This document shows positions 1-8,461 of a stretch of DNA of 64,000 nucleotides, piece after piece. The position numbers and the translations under genes are program-made. Source of the stretch: JBOGCH01 sp051656645. Lineage in GTDB: Bacteria; Bacteroidota; Bacteroidia; Bacteroidales; Marinifilaceae. Every line of letters starts with the position of its first letter. Position 1 is the first letter of the stretch. Location of the stretch: NCBI GenBank assembly GCA_051656645.1, contig JBOGCH010000001.1:46061-110060 (forward strand). Reading direction: 5' to 3'. The notes below the pieces were generated by a model. That model was not told the DNA's origin. It saw only the letters and a program-made list of their open reading frames with translations, and did not search any database.

Positions 1-602
1 ATTGCTAAATTCATATAGATTGTTGTATTTTGTACAACAATATGCGAAGGAACCTTAATGCGTGCTGGTGTAAAATTCCAAATTGCTTTAATTCCCCATG
101 CCACCATCAAATCGGCCACATTCTGCGCATGTTCGGCAGGCACTGTAATTATTCCAATTACAACCTTGCGCTCAGCAGCCAATGCTCTAAACTGATCAAT
201 ATGATGAATTTGTATGTCATTTACCTTTGTTCCAACCTTTTGCTTATCAACATCAAAGGCTGAATCTATACGTAATCCAAACGCAGAAAGTCCTTTATCC
301 TGCAACAGAGCAGAACCCAGTGATCCAGCACCAACCAAAAAGGCGTCATCCACACTGCTAAAACCTAAAAATTCCTCCAATATCTGTACAAAGCTGTCTA
401 CTTCATAGCCCACTCGTGTTTTTCCGGTTATTCCCGTATGGGAAAGGTCCTTCGTTACCTGAGTAGAATCTATATCCATATACTCGGCTATACGCGTTGA
501 CGACACATATTTCTCTCCCTGTTTCTGAAGTGTCTTCACAAACGAGAGATAAGCAGGCATTCGTCGTAAAACCGGAACGGGTACATTTTTATCACTCTTC
601 AT
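1..602 (-). CDS. rex: Redox-sensing transcriptional repressor Rex (3' end cut by window edge)
   Basis: The 200 codons present read as Rex, the NADH/NAD+-responsive repressor of fermentation and respiration genes. The N-terminal half holds the winged helix, including the recognition-helix stretch DSTQVTKDLS. A Rossmann NAD-binding motif follows (FLVGAGSLGSALL, about residue 83 on). The reading frame is open to the window edge, so only the last 10-20 residues of the usual 210-220 seem to be missing. The start is the ATG whose first base is 602; codons further upstream are open but offer no ATG. A Bacteroides-type -7 box lies about 90 bp upstream. The family is clear; which operons it controls cannot be seen here. 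Confidence 0.93.
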   Translation of the reverse strand, partial: MKSDKNVPVPVLRRMPAYLSFVKTLQKQGEKYVSSTRIAEYMDIDSTQVTKDLSHTGITGKTRVGYEVDSFVQILEEFLGFSSVDDAFLVGAGSLGSALLQDKGLSAFGLRIDSAFDVDKQKVGTKVNDIQIHHIDQFRALAAERKVVIGIITVPAEHAQNVADLMVAWGIKAIWNFTPARIKVPSHIVVQNTTIYMNLA

Positions 603-1025
603 ATAATCAATCTCAATTTTCTTGCATTCCTCTAAATAACCACAAATACGGCATTTTTAACAATACTGTTTCGCTACTATTTAAACTACAAAGATATTCT
701 TTTTTAATAAAAAAATCTACTCTTTTCTCTATAATATTACGGCTCATCAATATTATACACATCTTACTTATTAAAAACTATTCGGTCTAAACATCTCAAT
801 AATCTTAAAGATAGTAGATCTTCAACCATTACGATATATATTCTAGACTGTACACCAAATTTGTGTCAATGTTATATAATGACTATATCATATTTGCAAA
901 TAGAAAATCTCTATATTCTTTTACCTATTTCAAACACAATGATTCTTTAATTTGTATATTTATCTATAGCATATCAAACTCACGTATAAGCTCCATTGTA
1001 CAACTGAAATAATTATGATAAACCT
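603..1025. other. AT-rich intergenic region between divergent rex and a lipoprotein gene
   Basis: This 420-bp gap between divergent genes is very AT-rich. Apart from the rex -7 box no RNA gene, repeat or convincing ORF was recognised. Near 880-895 there is a weak TATTTG-like box facing right that could serve the gene at 1026, but it does not match the full consensus. Confidence 0.5.
689..696 (-). promoter_or_regulatory. Putative -7 box for rex
   Basis: On the minus strand this reads TATCTTTG, a full match to the Bacteroidota -7 consensus TAnnTTTG. It lies about 87 bp upstream of the rex ATG. No convincing -33 TTTG is seen, so the call rests on the -7 box alone. Confidence 0.4.
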
Positions 1026-1922
1026 ATGAGACCATTAAAACTAATTACACTAATTATCTCTACCAGCCTATTGAGCTGTATTACTGGAAATCAACTGCAA
1101 AACAAAACAATTAATGTTGAAAAACGGGATACCAATAATAGCATTAATATTCCATATTTTGAGATCCTGCAACCTGTAACAGACTGCTATATCGACACAA
1201 TACTTAAACTACTATCAGGCAATAGCTCTAAAATCAGAGCTATTTTGCACTGTTTCGATATAGATCGAGATTACAGTACAACAAAACACTTACATATATA
1301 TGACACAAATAATCATCTGATAAGATCTTTAAAAACATTTAAAGATAGCAATATATACAATTACCGTATGTACACTGATTATTTATATGATCACAAGGGA
1401 CGTAAAGAAAGTGTAACTAACTATTTCAGAGAAAGCAACGGTGGAAGTTACACAAAAGGTGAAATGAGATATTATTACAACAACAAAGGACTTGACTATG
1501 TTACACAATCTCTATACTACAAAGACAAACCTACCGACTTCAAGGAACTAAAATGCATCATTGACTCATTAGGAAACATACTCCTAGACTATGAGTCAGA
1601 GTGGCTCCCTACATCTTATAGCTACGACTCTTTAGGGCGAATCATTAGCTACATGGGCTATGAGATTGATCTTGAATATATTTATAAGGATGGTATTATA
1701 TATCAGGAGATAAGCGAGCATGGCGGAAAAGAGATTACGACTCTAAATAAAAAAGGGCTAAAAGTATCTCACGAATACTACAACGACTCAGACGACAAAG
1801 AGCTAATACATACAGATTATTTCACCTACGAATATGACAATCGAGGAAATTGGATAAAGATGTTTGTCGTCCAAGATGATACAACAAGGTTATCAGAATG
1901 GAGAGACATTACCTATTACTAA
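1026..1922 (+). CDS. Lipoprotein with YD/RHS-like repeats, function unknown
   Basis: A 298-residue protein. It opens with a short hydrophobic signal (LITLIISTSLLSC) that looks like a lipobox with the acylated Cys near residue 18, so it is probably an outer-membrane or periplasmic lipoprotein. The C-terminal half carries short Tyr-Asp repeats of the RHS type (YDSLGRI, LEYIYKDG, YEYDNRGNW), which usually form beta strands. No catalytic motif is visible. It stands alone, divergent from rex and convergent with rho, with a shared hairpin terminator downstream. Similar small YD-repeat lipoproteins are common and uncharacterised in Bacteroidota. The gene is secure, the function unknown. Confidence 0.75.
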   Translation: MRPLKLITLIISTSLLSCITGNQLQNKTINVEKRDTNNSINIPYFEILQPVTDCYIDTILKLLSGNSSKIRAILHCFDIDRDYSTTKHLHIYDTNNHLIRSLKTFKDSNIYNYRMYTDYLYDHKGRKESVTNYFRESNGGSYTKGEMRYYYNNKGLDYVTQSLYYKDKPTDFKELKCIIDSLGNILLDYESEWLPTSYSYDSLGRIISYMGYEIDLEYIYKDGIIYQEISEHGGKEITTLNKKGLKVSHEYYNDSDDKELIHTDYFTYEYDNRGNWIKMFVVQDDTTRLSEWRDITYY

Positions 1923-2000
1923 AACTCTCTATTACTACCATATATTTTTAATCTATCCTCAACATGGGATTACGTATAAGCTTATATCACCTACTATAAT

Positions 2001-2037
2001 AAAAAGAGGTCATTCCCTTCAGAATAACCTCTTTTTT
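2001..2037. terminator. Bidirectional terminator between the YD-repeat gene and rho
   Basis: AAAAAGAGGT pairs with ACCTCTTTTT across a 16-nt loop. The stem has A-run and T-run sides on both strands, as expected for a terminator shared by convergent genes. Confidence 0.8.
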
Positions 2038-2056
2038 ATTCTATATCACAATAGAA

Positions 2057-4129
2057 CTATTTATCGTTCATTGAAATCAAAAACTCCTCATTTGAGCGTG
2101 TTTTTTGCAATCTGTCACGAACAAACTGCATTGCCTCTACTGAGTTCATATCTGTCAAATAGTTGCGTAATATCCAAATTCTATTCAAGTTATACTCATC
2201 AATCAGTAAATCATCTCTACGAGTACTTGATGCAGTTAAGTCAACAGCAGGATAAATACGTTTATTGCTAAGTTTTCTATCAAGCTGCAATTCCATATTT
2301 CCCGTACCTTTAAACTCTTCAAAGATTACCTCATCCATTTTAGAGCTTGTTTCAGTTAAGGCTGTTGCCAATATTGTCAGCGACCCTCCGTTTTCAATAT
2401 TACGCGCAGCTCCAAAGAAACGTTTAGGCTTATGTAATGCGTTCGCATCAACCCCTCCTGATAATACTTTACCCGAAGCTGGTGATACGGTATTGTACGC
2501 ACGCGCTAAACGAGTAATAGAGTCTAATACAATCACAACATCATGACCACATTCAACCATACGTTTCGCTTTCTCCAACACAATATTTGCAATCTTCACA
2601 TGTCTTTCAGCAGGCTCATCAAAGGTCGACGAGATCACTTCAGCATTCACGCTACGTGCCATATCGGTTACCTCCTCCGGACGCTCGTCAATTAATAGAA
2701 TAATCAAATAAACTTCTGGATGATTCTCAGCTATCGCATTTGCAATTTCTTTTAACAGTACTGTTTTACCTGTCTTAGGCGGTGCAACAATTAAACCACG
2801 TTGCCCTTTACCAATAGGAGCAAACATATCAACAATTCTAGTTGATATTGTCGATTTAGCTCCCGAAGTAATATTAAACTTCTCCTCTGGGAATAATGGT
2901 GTTAAATGGTCAAATGGAATTCTATCTCTCACAGCTTCAGGACTCTTTCCATTAATTTTTTCCACTTTTATTAAAGGGAAATATTTTTCTCCCTCCTTAG
3001 GTGGTCGTACAGTACCCTCAACGGTATCTCCTGTTTGTAAACCAAATAATTTTATCTGACTCTGCGATACATAAATATCGTCGGGCGAACTTAAATAATT
3101 ATAGTCGGATGAACGTAGAAATCCATAACCATCAGGCATAATTTCTAATACTCCCGAATTTAGTATAATACCATCAAATTCATAAAACTTATCACGTTTC
3201 TCAAAACGCATCTTACCATCTTGCTCTCTATGTGGCGCATAGTTTTCTTGTTCATTCTCTACCTCGAAAGTAGCTGGCGAGTCACCAAATCCCTCCGTCG
3301 GCAATTGTTCTGACATTTCTTTCTCAAATGGCAAAACAATCTCCGGATGCACAGCATCTAAATCCTTATCTAAAGACGCATCCGATAATGGCTCTCTTCT
3401 GTCTTTAACTTTCTTAATAAACTCTTTTTTCTTGGGAACCTTACGCTCTTGTGGTGTTTGAACCTCAGGATTATTGATTTCTATTGGCGCTGCCACAGTT
3501 TCTTCTACTTGTGTGGCATTCTCCTCACTATTCACTACTGGGACATCCACAACAGCCACAGGCTCTTCGGTTATCTCTGCTTTATGCTCAATAGGTTGGT
3601 TTTGTTTTTTCTTGTTTACTCCACCTTTAGAGTCTCCTACCTTTTCCACGCCTGTGCGTCCCACTCTTAATCTATGCTTCTTTTCTTTAGGTTCGTCCGC
3701 TCCTGCCTCAACTGGAGAAGTTGGTAATATTGACTCTAAAACGATATCTTCCAAGACAGGCAAATCTAAAATCGGCAAAGCGGCTGGTTCAATAACAACA
3801 GGCTGCTCAGCCTCAACCACAGGCTCATTTACAACTACAGGTTCTTCAACCTTCTTCGTTCCTTTTTCTGTGCGTTCACTTTGTGGAACAGTCTTTTTAT
3901 GACGTAGATTTTTCCTTTTTGTTCCTTTTGCAGTAACTTCTTCACCTTCTACTTTCGGTTCTTCAGTACTTGGAGTTAAACTTGCCGAAGCATTTAATGC
4001 TTGCTGATCAAGTATCTTGTAGATAAGCTCTTGCTTTTTATATGCGTCCACACGTCGGATACCTATTTCTTTTGCAACCTGACGTAGGTCTGACAATAAT
4101 TTGTCATTTAGTTCTAAAATATCGTACAT
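2057..4129 (-). CDS. rho: Transcription termination factor Rho with long disordered insert
   Basis: A 690-residue Rho, the hexameric RNA-dependent ATPase that ends transcription. Residues 1-45 are the N-terminal helical domain. About 46-310 is a low-complexity stretch rich in Glu, Pro, Val, Lys and Ala, absent from the 419-residue E. coli protein. The cold-shock-like RNA-binding domain follows (about 320-395, MPDGYGFLRS). The ATPase core holds Walker A APPKTGKT (449-456), Walker B VVIVLDS and the R-loop region ANALHKPKRFFGAARN. The ATG at 4129 (MYDILELNDKLL) is chosen because Rho homologues begin this way; the frame stays open for 68 more codons upstream, but that stretch overlaps lolD and does not resemble Rho. 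Confidence 0.96.
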   Translation of the reverse strand: MYDILELNDKLLSDLRQVAKEIGIRRVDAYKKQELIYKILDQQALNASASLTPSTEEPKVEGEEVTAKGTKRKNLRHKKTVPQSERTEKGTKKVEEPVVVNEPVVEAEQPVVIEPAALPILDLPVLEDIVLESILPTSPVEAGADEPKEKKHRLRVGRTGVEKVGDSKGGVNKKKQNQPIEHKAEITEEPVAVVDVPVVNSEENATQVEETVAAPIEINNPEVQTPQERKVPKKKEFIKKVKDRREPLSDASLDKDLDAVHPEIVLPFEKEMSEQLPTEGFGDSPATFEVENEQENYAPHREQDGKMRFEKRDKFYEFDGIILNSGVLEIMPDGYGFLRSSDYNYLSSPDDIYVSQSQIKLFGLQTGDTVEGTVRPPKEGEKYFPLIKVEKINGKSPEAVRDRIPFDHLTPLFPEEKFNITSGAKSTISTRIVDMFAPIGKGQRGLIVAPPKTGKTVLLKEIANAIAENHPEVYLIILLIDERPEEVTDMARSVNAEVISSTFDEPAERHVKIANIVLEKAKRMVECGHDVVIVLDSITRLARAYNTVSPASGKVLSGGVDANALHKPKRFFGAARNIENGGSLTILATALTETSSKMDEVIFEEFKGTGNMELQLDRKLSNKRIYPAVDLTASSTRRDDLLIDEYNLNRIWILRNYLTDMNSVEAMQFVRDRLQKTRSNEEFLISMNDK

Positions 4130-4256
4130 ATTGATTTTCAATGTATAATGAAGTAAAATCGCCCGTTTTGAATCAGGCGGGATAGATTTATATTCAACAA
4201 ACTTATAAATATTTTTCCTTTTAACAAATGGTTTGAATACAATTTCTTTATCTTTA

Positions 4257-4264
4257 CAAACATA
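4257..4264 (-). promoter_or_regulatory. rho: Putative -7 box for rho
   Basis: Reads TATGTTTG on the minus strand, a full TAnnTTTG match. It would give rho a leader of roughly 120 nt. An adjacent rightward TATCTTTA at 4249-4256 (7 of 8 bases) could serve lolD, so the two divergent promoters would abut. Confidence 0.45.
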
Positions 4265-4300
4265 ATTATGTAAAAACATTCTATTTTCTGATATATATAC

Positions 4301-4960
4301 ATGAAAACTATTATCGAAGTTAACAATATACATAAAAGCTACGGTGATTTACACGTATTGAAAGGTATTAATCTTAGCATAAAAGAACGAGAAGTCGTTT
4401 CTATTATTGGCGCTAGTGGAGCCGGAAAAAGCACTCTTTTACATATCATGGGAACACTTGATAACGCAGATAGCGGTGATGTTATCTACAAAGGGAAACA
4501 AATATCTCAGTTATCAGCATCTGATCTTGCAGATTTCCGCAATCAACATATCGGATTCATTTTCCAGTTTCATCATCTCTTACCTGAATTTACTGCACTA
4601 GAGAATGTATGCATGCCCGCCTGGATTAATGGGAAAAACAAAACTGAGACTGAAAAACGTGCAAAAGAATTATTGGCCGTAATGGGATTATCCGACAGAG
4701 CATTACACAAACCTTCACAACTTTCAGGAGGAGAACAACAACGCGTGTCGGTCGCACGCGCATTAATAAATGATGCACCTGTAATATTTGGCGATGAACC
4801 CTCAGGAAACCTTGATAGTACATCACGCAATGAACTTCATAATTTATTTTTTCGCTTGCGTGATGAATTAGGAAAGAGCTTCGTCATCGTCACTCATGAT
4901 GACTCACTTGCACGCCTATCCGACAGAACAATACATTTAAAAGAGGGTGTCGTTTTCTAA
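4301..4960 (+). CDS. lolD: Lipoprotein-release ABC transporter ATPase LolD-like
   Basis: A 219-residue ABC ATPase of the LolD/MacB/FtsE group. It has Walker A GASGAGKST (37-45), signature LSGGEQQ (141-147), Walker B VIFGDEP (161-167) and the H-loop VTHDD. Length and sequence style fit LolD, which powers extraction of lipoproteins from the inner membrane. No LolC/E permease lies next to it, which is common in Bacteroidota where the permease gene is elsewhere. It is divergent from rho. Its stop codon lies inside the terminator hairpin shared with the convergent kinase gene. LolD is the best guess, but the partner permease is not proven. Confidence 0.85.
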   Translation: MKTIIEVNNIHKSYGDLHVLKGINLSIKEREVVSIIGASGAGKSTLLHIMGTLDNADSGDVIYKGKQISQLSASDLADFRNQHIGFIFQFHHLLPEFTALENVCMPAWINGKNKTETEKRAKELLAVMGLSDRALHKPSQLSGGEQQRVSVARALINDAPVIFGDEPSGNLDSTSRNELHNLFFRLRDELGKSFVIVTHDDSLARLSDRTIHLKEGVVF

Positions 4961-4970
4961 CACCCTCTTT
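4940..4970. terminator. Bidirectional terminator overlapping the lolD stop
   Basis: An 11-bp perfect stem (AAAGAGGGTGT with ACACCCTCTTT) around a 9-nt loop. The lolD TAA spans loop and stem. It serves both convergent genes. Confidence 0.85.
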
Positions 4971-4971
4971 A

Positions 4972-6984
4972 TCAATTAAACATTTCTTCTATCATCTTTG
5001 TAAACATCTCTTTACGGATTGGCTTTGATACAAAATGTGTGCATCCAGCTTCTGAAGCTACAAGTTTATCTGACTCATAAGCATTCCCCGTAACAGCAAT
5101 AATCGGGACATGTTTATTAAAGCACCTTATATGTTTTGTTGCTTGAATTCCATCCATCACAGGAAGCTTCATATCCATTAAAATAAGGCTATAATCATTA
5201 TTCTTCGCCATTGTCACAGCTTCTTCCCCATTCTTTGCACGCTCCATCGTATATTTCTTTAGCAACACCTGCATTAACCGATAATTGCTATCACAATCCT
5301 CCACTACCAATATATTTCTCCCTTTATTCTGTAATTGCGAATATCCATCACCCAAAGGCATCATAACATCCTCACTTGAGGCTTTAAATTGCTCGCCATA
5401 TTCAACTTTCTTTATAGATGGCTTTAATAAAATCCAAAAAGTAGATCCAACCCCCTCTTCAGATTTCACTCCAATCTTACATCCTGACGAATCTGCAATA
5501 GCTTTACATATCGACAAACCTAAACCTGTTCCTTGTGCAAACTCATCCAATTTTTCGAACGATTTGAAGATTAATCCTTGCTTCGTCTGCGGAATACCCA
5601 CCCCTGTATCTTTCACATATACATATATTCCACCATTTTCTTCCTTGCAGCCAATTTCAATAAAACCTTTCTTTGTAAACTTGTTAGCGTTTGTCAAGAA
5701 ATTTGTCATAATTTGATTTAAACGGCTCTTATCCAAATAAACCATGCAATGTCTAAAACTTATATTCAGTCTTAATTCAACATCAGGATTATCCATACAT
5801 TTCAGAAAATTGATATGCACATTTTTTATCACATCAACTATATCAAATAATTCTCGTTGAAAAGTTACAACCCCCGACTCTAATCGGGATAAATTTAAGA
5901 TATCATCAATTAACCTTAAAAGGATTTCATTATTTAAATTAATCAACTTTACATATTCTTCTTTCTCCTCTTCATCTGTTGCATACTGCAACATCTCCGA
6001 GAAACCAACTATAGCATTAAGTGGGGTTCTAATTTCATGACTCATATTGGCTAAAAACTTCGATTTCAATCTATCTGCCTCTTCAGCCTTACACTTGGCT
6101 TTTTTCAACTCTTCTGTCGCTTTATGAACATCTGTCATATTAACGGCAACCGTCACTAGCAATTTTTCTCCATCAATTGTTTCAAAAGGAGTCCTCGTTA
6201 TTCGCCAACACAGCTCCTCACAATTCTCAAAAGTTGTTTCATAAACTTCATGTCCCTTATTCTTTACTGCATCTACGTCATATTGTCTATATTTTTGTGC
6301 AAATTCATCAGGATAAAGTTCAAAATCATTCTTACCTATTATAGAACCTTCCTTCATATTCAGAAACTGACAAAATGCATCACTCACTTTCACATACCTA
6401 TAGTTATCAGTTACAGATTTAATTGCAATTATACCCGGTATATTCTCAAGCACTTGCGAATATAGATAATCTGTTAAATGCATTTTTTGCTGTGCCTCTC
6501 GTAGCTCCGAACTTAATTCCTGCTCTGTAGTTATATCAACAATCTTCAACAATAATGCACCATAGGTTTTTAAATGTAAATACACAGGTACAGCCTCAAC
6601 CTCAACAGTCTTGCCGTTACCAATTTCAGCAACTAGTGTTTCTCTCTCCTGCATTTTTAAAACACGCTCAACAAGATTACCTAATTTTGATATATGTTGA
6701 AGTGTATGCATACAGCTTACACCCTCAATAAATGCATCCGTTGTATTTAAAAAGATGTCCGATAATACATAGGCATCATTTCGTTTCTTCACCACCATTT
6801 CCTCATCCAGTAATACAACACCACAATTTAAGGTCGAAGTTATAACATTGGTAATCTCATATCTATCATCTACCAAATGTCTTAGGTGTACTAATTCTTT
6901 ATTCCTATTAATTACTAACCACGTAAGGAGAATTAAACACAATGACAATAATATAACAGTAATTATCTCTACCATGAACATCAT
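4972..6984 (-). CDS. Hybrid sensor histidine kinase (PAS, HisKA, HATPase, receiver)
   Basis: A 670-residue membrane-anchored hybrid kinase. One transmembrane helix occupies about residues 5-25. Two PAS-like regions follow (about 40-155 and 170-285), then a short coiled coil. The HisKA motif SHEIRTPLNAIVGF carries phospho-His 316. The ATPase domain has an N-box near 423-436 (NQIMTNFLTNANKF), VKDTGVGIP and GTGLGLS. A C-terminal receiver starts at about 556 with phospho-acceptor Asp604 (LILMDMKLP). There is no periplasmic sensing domain, so the signal is probably cytoplasmic or in the membrane. There is no adjacent response regulator, so output must go to an unlinked regulator or phosphotransfer protein. 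Confidence 0.93.
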   Translation of the reverse strand: MMFMVEIITVILLSLCLILLTWLVINRNKELVHLRHLVDDRYEITNVITSTLNCGVVLLDEEMVVKKRNDAYVLSDIFLNTTDAFIEGVSCMHTLQHISKLGNLVERVLKMQERETLVAEIGNGKTVEVEAVPVYLHLKTYGALLLKIVDITTEQELSSELREAQQKMHLTDYLYSQVLENIPGIIAIKSVTDNYRYVKVSDAFCQFLNMKEGSIIGKNDFELYPDEFAQKYRQYDVDAVKNKGHEVYETTFENCEELCWRITRTPFETIDGEKLLVTVAVNMTDVHKATEELKKAKCKAEEADRLKSKFLANMSHEIRTPLNAIVGFSEMLQYATDEEEKEEYVKLINLNNEILLRLIDDILNLSRLESGVVTFQRELFDIVDVIKNVHINFLKCMDNPDVELRLNISFRHCMVYLDKSRLNQIMTNFLTNANKFTKKGFIEIGCKEENGGIYVYVKDTGVGIPQTKQGLIFKSFEKLDEFAQGTGLGLSICKAIADSSGCKIGVKSEEGVGSTFWILLKPSIKKVEYGEQFKASSEDVMMPLGDGYSQLQNKGRNILVVEDCDSNYRLMQVLLKKYTMERAKNGEEAVTMAKNNDYSLILMDMKLPVMDGIQATKHIRCFNKHVPIIAVTGNAYESDKLVASEAGCTHFVSKPIRKEMFTKMIEEMFN

Positions 6985-7002
6985 TATTTAACATTTACAC
7001 AC

Positions 7003-7030
7003 CAAAACTATTCACTCACATAACTACAAA
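7003..7030 (-). promoter_or_regulatory. Promoter of the hybrid kinase gene
   Basis: On the minus strand: TTTG at 7030-7027, 16-nt spacer, then TAGTTTTG at 7010-7003, both matching the Bacteroidota -33/-7 consensus. The leader to the ATG at 6984 would be very short, about 10-15 nt. Confidence 0.65.
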
Positions 7031-7091
7031 TAAATTTATTACGTCAGTTCATTCTTTAAGGTTTCATTAATTTATATTAAATATAATAAAA

Positions 7092-7130
7092 TAATAGGAG
7101 TTTACTAAATCATTTTAGCAAACTCCTATT
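7092..7130 (-). terminator. Terminator of lrgAB
   Basis: A long hairpin (TAATAGGAGTTT-A-CTAAA with TTTAG-C-AAACTCCTATTA) lies 46 bp past the lrgB stop. It is followed on the minus strand by a T-rich stretch. One internal mismatch. Confidence 0.75.
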
Positions 7131-7175
7131 ACCCCAATATCTTAATAATTAACTTCCTGTTATATCACCACAACA

Positions 7176-7868
7176 CTAACTTAACAATGCTTCTAAAATG
7201 GGCACCAATATTGCCGTTATTACTCCCATTAATCCAATAGCCATACCACTTATTGCTCCTTGCAATGCCCCCATCTCCATTGCCTTTGCAGTTCCCAAAC
7301 CGTGAGCAGTAGCCCCAAGAGCCAACCCTGTTGCAATTGGAGTATCTATCCCTAACATCTTCAATGTCCTTGGCCCTAAAACTGCACCTAGAACACCAAC
7401 ACCTATCACCACAACCACTGTAATAGCCGGTATCCCATTAAGTTGTTCAGTAATGGAAATCGCTATGGGTGTCGTTACAGACTTAGGCTCAAGGGACGCT
7501 ACTATTTCTGGACTAACATCTAATAAGCGCCCAATAAAAATCACACTTAATAAACTGGTCAAACTACCTGTAAATATTGCAAAAAGTATAACCACTATAT
7601 ATGGTTTTATCCTATCATATTGTTCATACAACTTATATCCAAGCGCTACAACCGATGGCCCAAGAAGAAAATCTATAAATTCCGTCTGTTTTTTATAAAC
7701 CGAATACTCGATATCAAAAATCAATAAGATAAAGCAAATCGTCATTATGGAGATAATTATCGGATTAAAAATCCCCCACTTCACTCGCTTGTACAGAATA
7801 CAAGACAATAAATAAATACCCACTGTTAGTGTCAATAAAAACACTTTAGAGTTCAACATCTCCATCAT
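7176..7868 (-). CDS. lrgB: LrgB/CidB-family membrane protein
   Basis: A 230-residue polytopic membrane protein of the LrgB family, including the conserved GPRTLKMLGID and ATAHGLGTAKA stretches. Family members are described as holin/antiholin-like modulators of murein hydrolase activity. Related systems in B. subtilis (PftAB) and plants (PLGG1) move small organic acids such as pyruvate or glycolate. Its start overlaps the end of lrgA by 23 bp if the first ATG is used; the ATG at 7859 (MLNSKVF) is an alternative. Two-gene operon with lrgA, ended by a strong hairpin. The family is sure; the transported substrate or lysis role is inference. Confidence 0.92.
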   Translation of the reverse strand: MMEMLNSKVFLLTLTVGIYLLSCILYKRVKWGIFNPIIISIMTICFILLIFDIEYSVYKKQTEFIDFLLGPSVVALGYKLYEQYDRIKPYIVVILFAIFTGSLTSLLSVIFIGRLLDVSPEIVASLEPKSVTTPIAISITEQLNGIPAITVVVVIGVGVLGAVLGPRTLKMLGIDTPIATGLALGATAHGLGTAKAMEMGALQGAISGMAIGLMGVITAILVPILEALLS

Positions 7869-8232
7869 TCACATTTTTTGATTCAAAATAATGCATCACT
7901 TTACCCACAATAAAAAGCGTTACAAACGTACTAATGGTAACAATTACAGAAATTGCAATCCAATGACTCTTTAGTACCTCCATCGCAACAAGCAAACCTA
8001 CTCCAGCCGGTATAAAAAACAATGACATATAATTCATTAAGAAATCGACCACTTTTTTTAAAGATCTACTCTTTATCCATCCCATTTTCAATGCTATAAA
8101 AAGTAACAACATTCCGCATACACTTGCCGGAATAAAGCCGTTTATTAACCAAGCGCATAATTCACCTAGTAATAAAAAAAATAAAATTATTAGTATACCT
8201 ATCAACATAAGTTCTCCATTTTTCGTCGTCAA
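7846..8232 (-). CDS. lrgA: LrgA/CidA-family membrane protein
   Basis: A 128-residue protein with four hydrophobic segments, of the LrgA/CidA family. Conserved stretches include GELCAWLINGFIPASVCGMLLLF and FFIPAGVGLL, with the family's usual length. It is translationally coupled to lrgB by overlap and divergent from the glutaminase gene. An internal ATG at 8208 (MLIGILI) could be the true start; the preceding MTTKNGEL is polar. Together with LrgB it probably forms a two-part membrane transporter or pore. Confidence 0.9.
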   Translation of the reverse strand: MTTKNGELMLIGILIILFFLLLGELCAWLINGFIPASVCGMLLLFIALKMGWIKSRSLKKVVDFLMNYMSLFFIPAGVGLLVAMEVLKSHWIAISVIVTISTFVTLFIVGKVMHYFESKNVNDGDVEL

Positions 8233-8461
8233 AAATAGATAATTATCATCAGAATAATTAATAGCTAAAATATTTTAATATCTTTTTTATCTATACAAAT
8301 CATATTGCGTTAAACACAACCCAATATCACAACAATAATCACAAGCAGATTATCTTAGTTTTAACTAAAAATTATCATTACACGTTTAATACTTGATTAA
8401 GCTATTCATTACATTTACAAAAGAACACGAGAAAGCTGTAACTACAACTTAAAACATAATT

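Noticed and set aside
3474..3902. 142-codon Ser/Thr-rich frame opposite rho
   Set aside because: It is the antisense shadow of the low-complexity part of Rho.
4155..4181. Possible attenuator hairpin in the rho leader (GCCCGTTTTGAATCAGGCGG region)
   Set aside because: The stem is only four base pairs in either register, too weak to call.
4138..4326. Open frame of 62 codons opposite lolD and upstream of rho
   Set aside because: It lies in the shared divergent promoter/leader region and has no recognisable motif.
4130..4333. A 68-codon in-frame N-terminal extension of Rho
   Set aside because: It overlaps the lolD start and does not resemble the Rho N-terminus; the ATG at 4129 starts exactly like known homologues.
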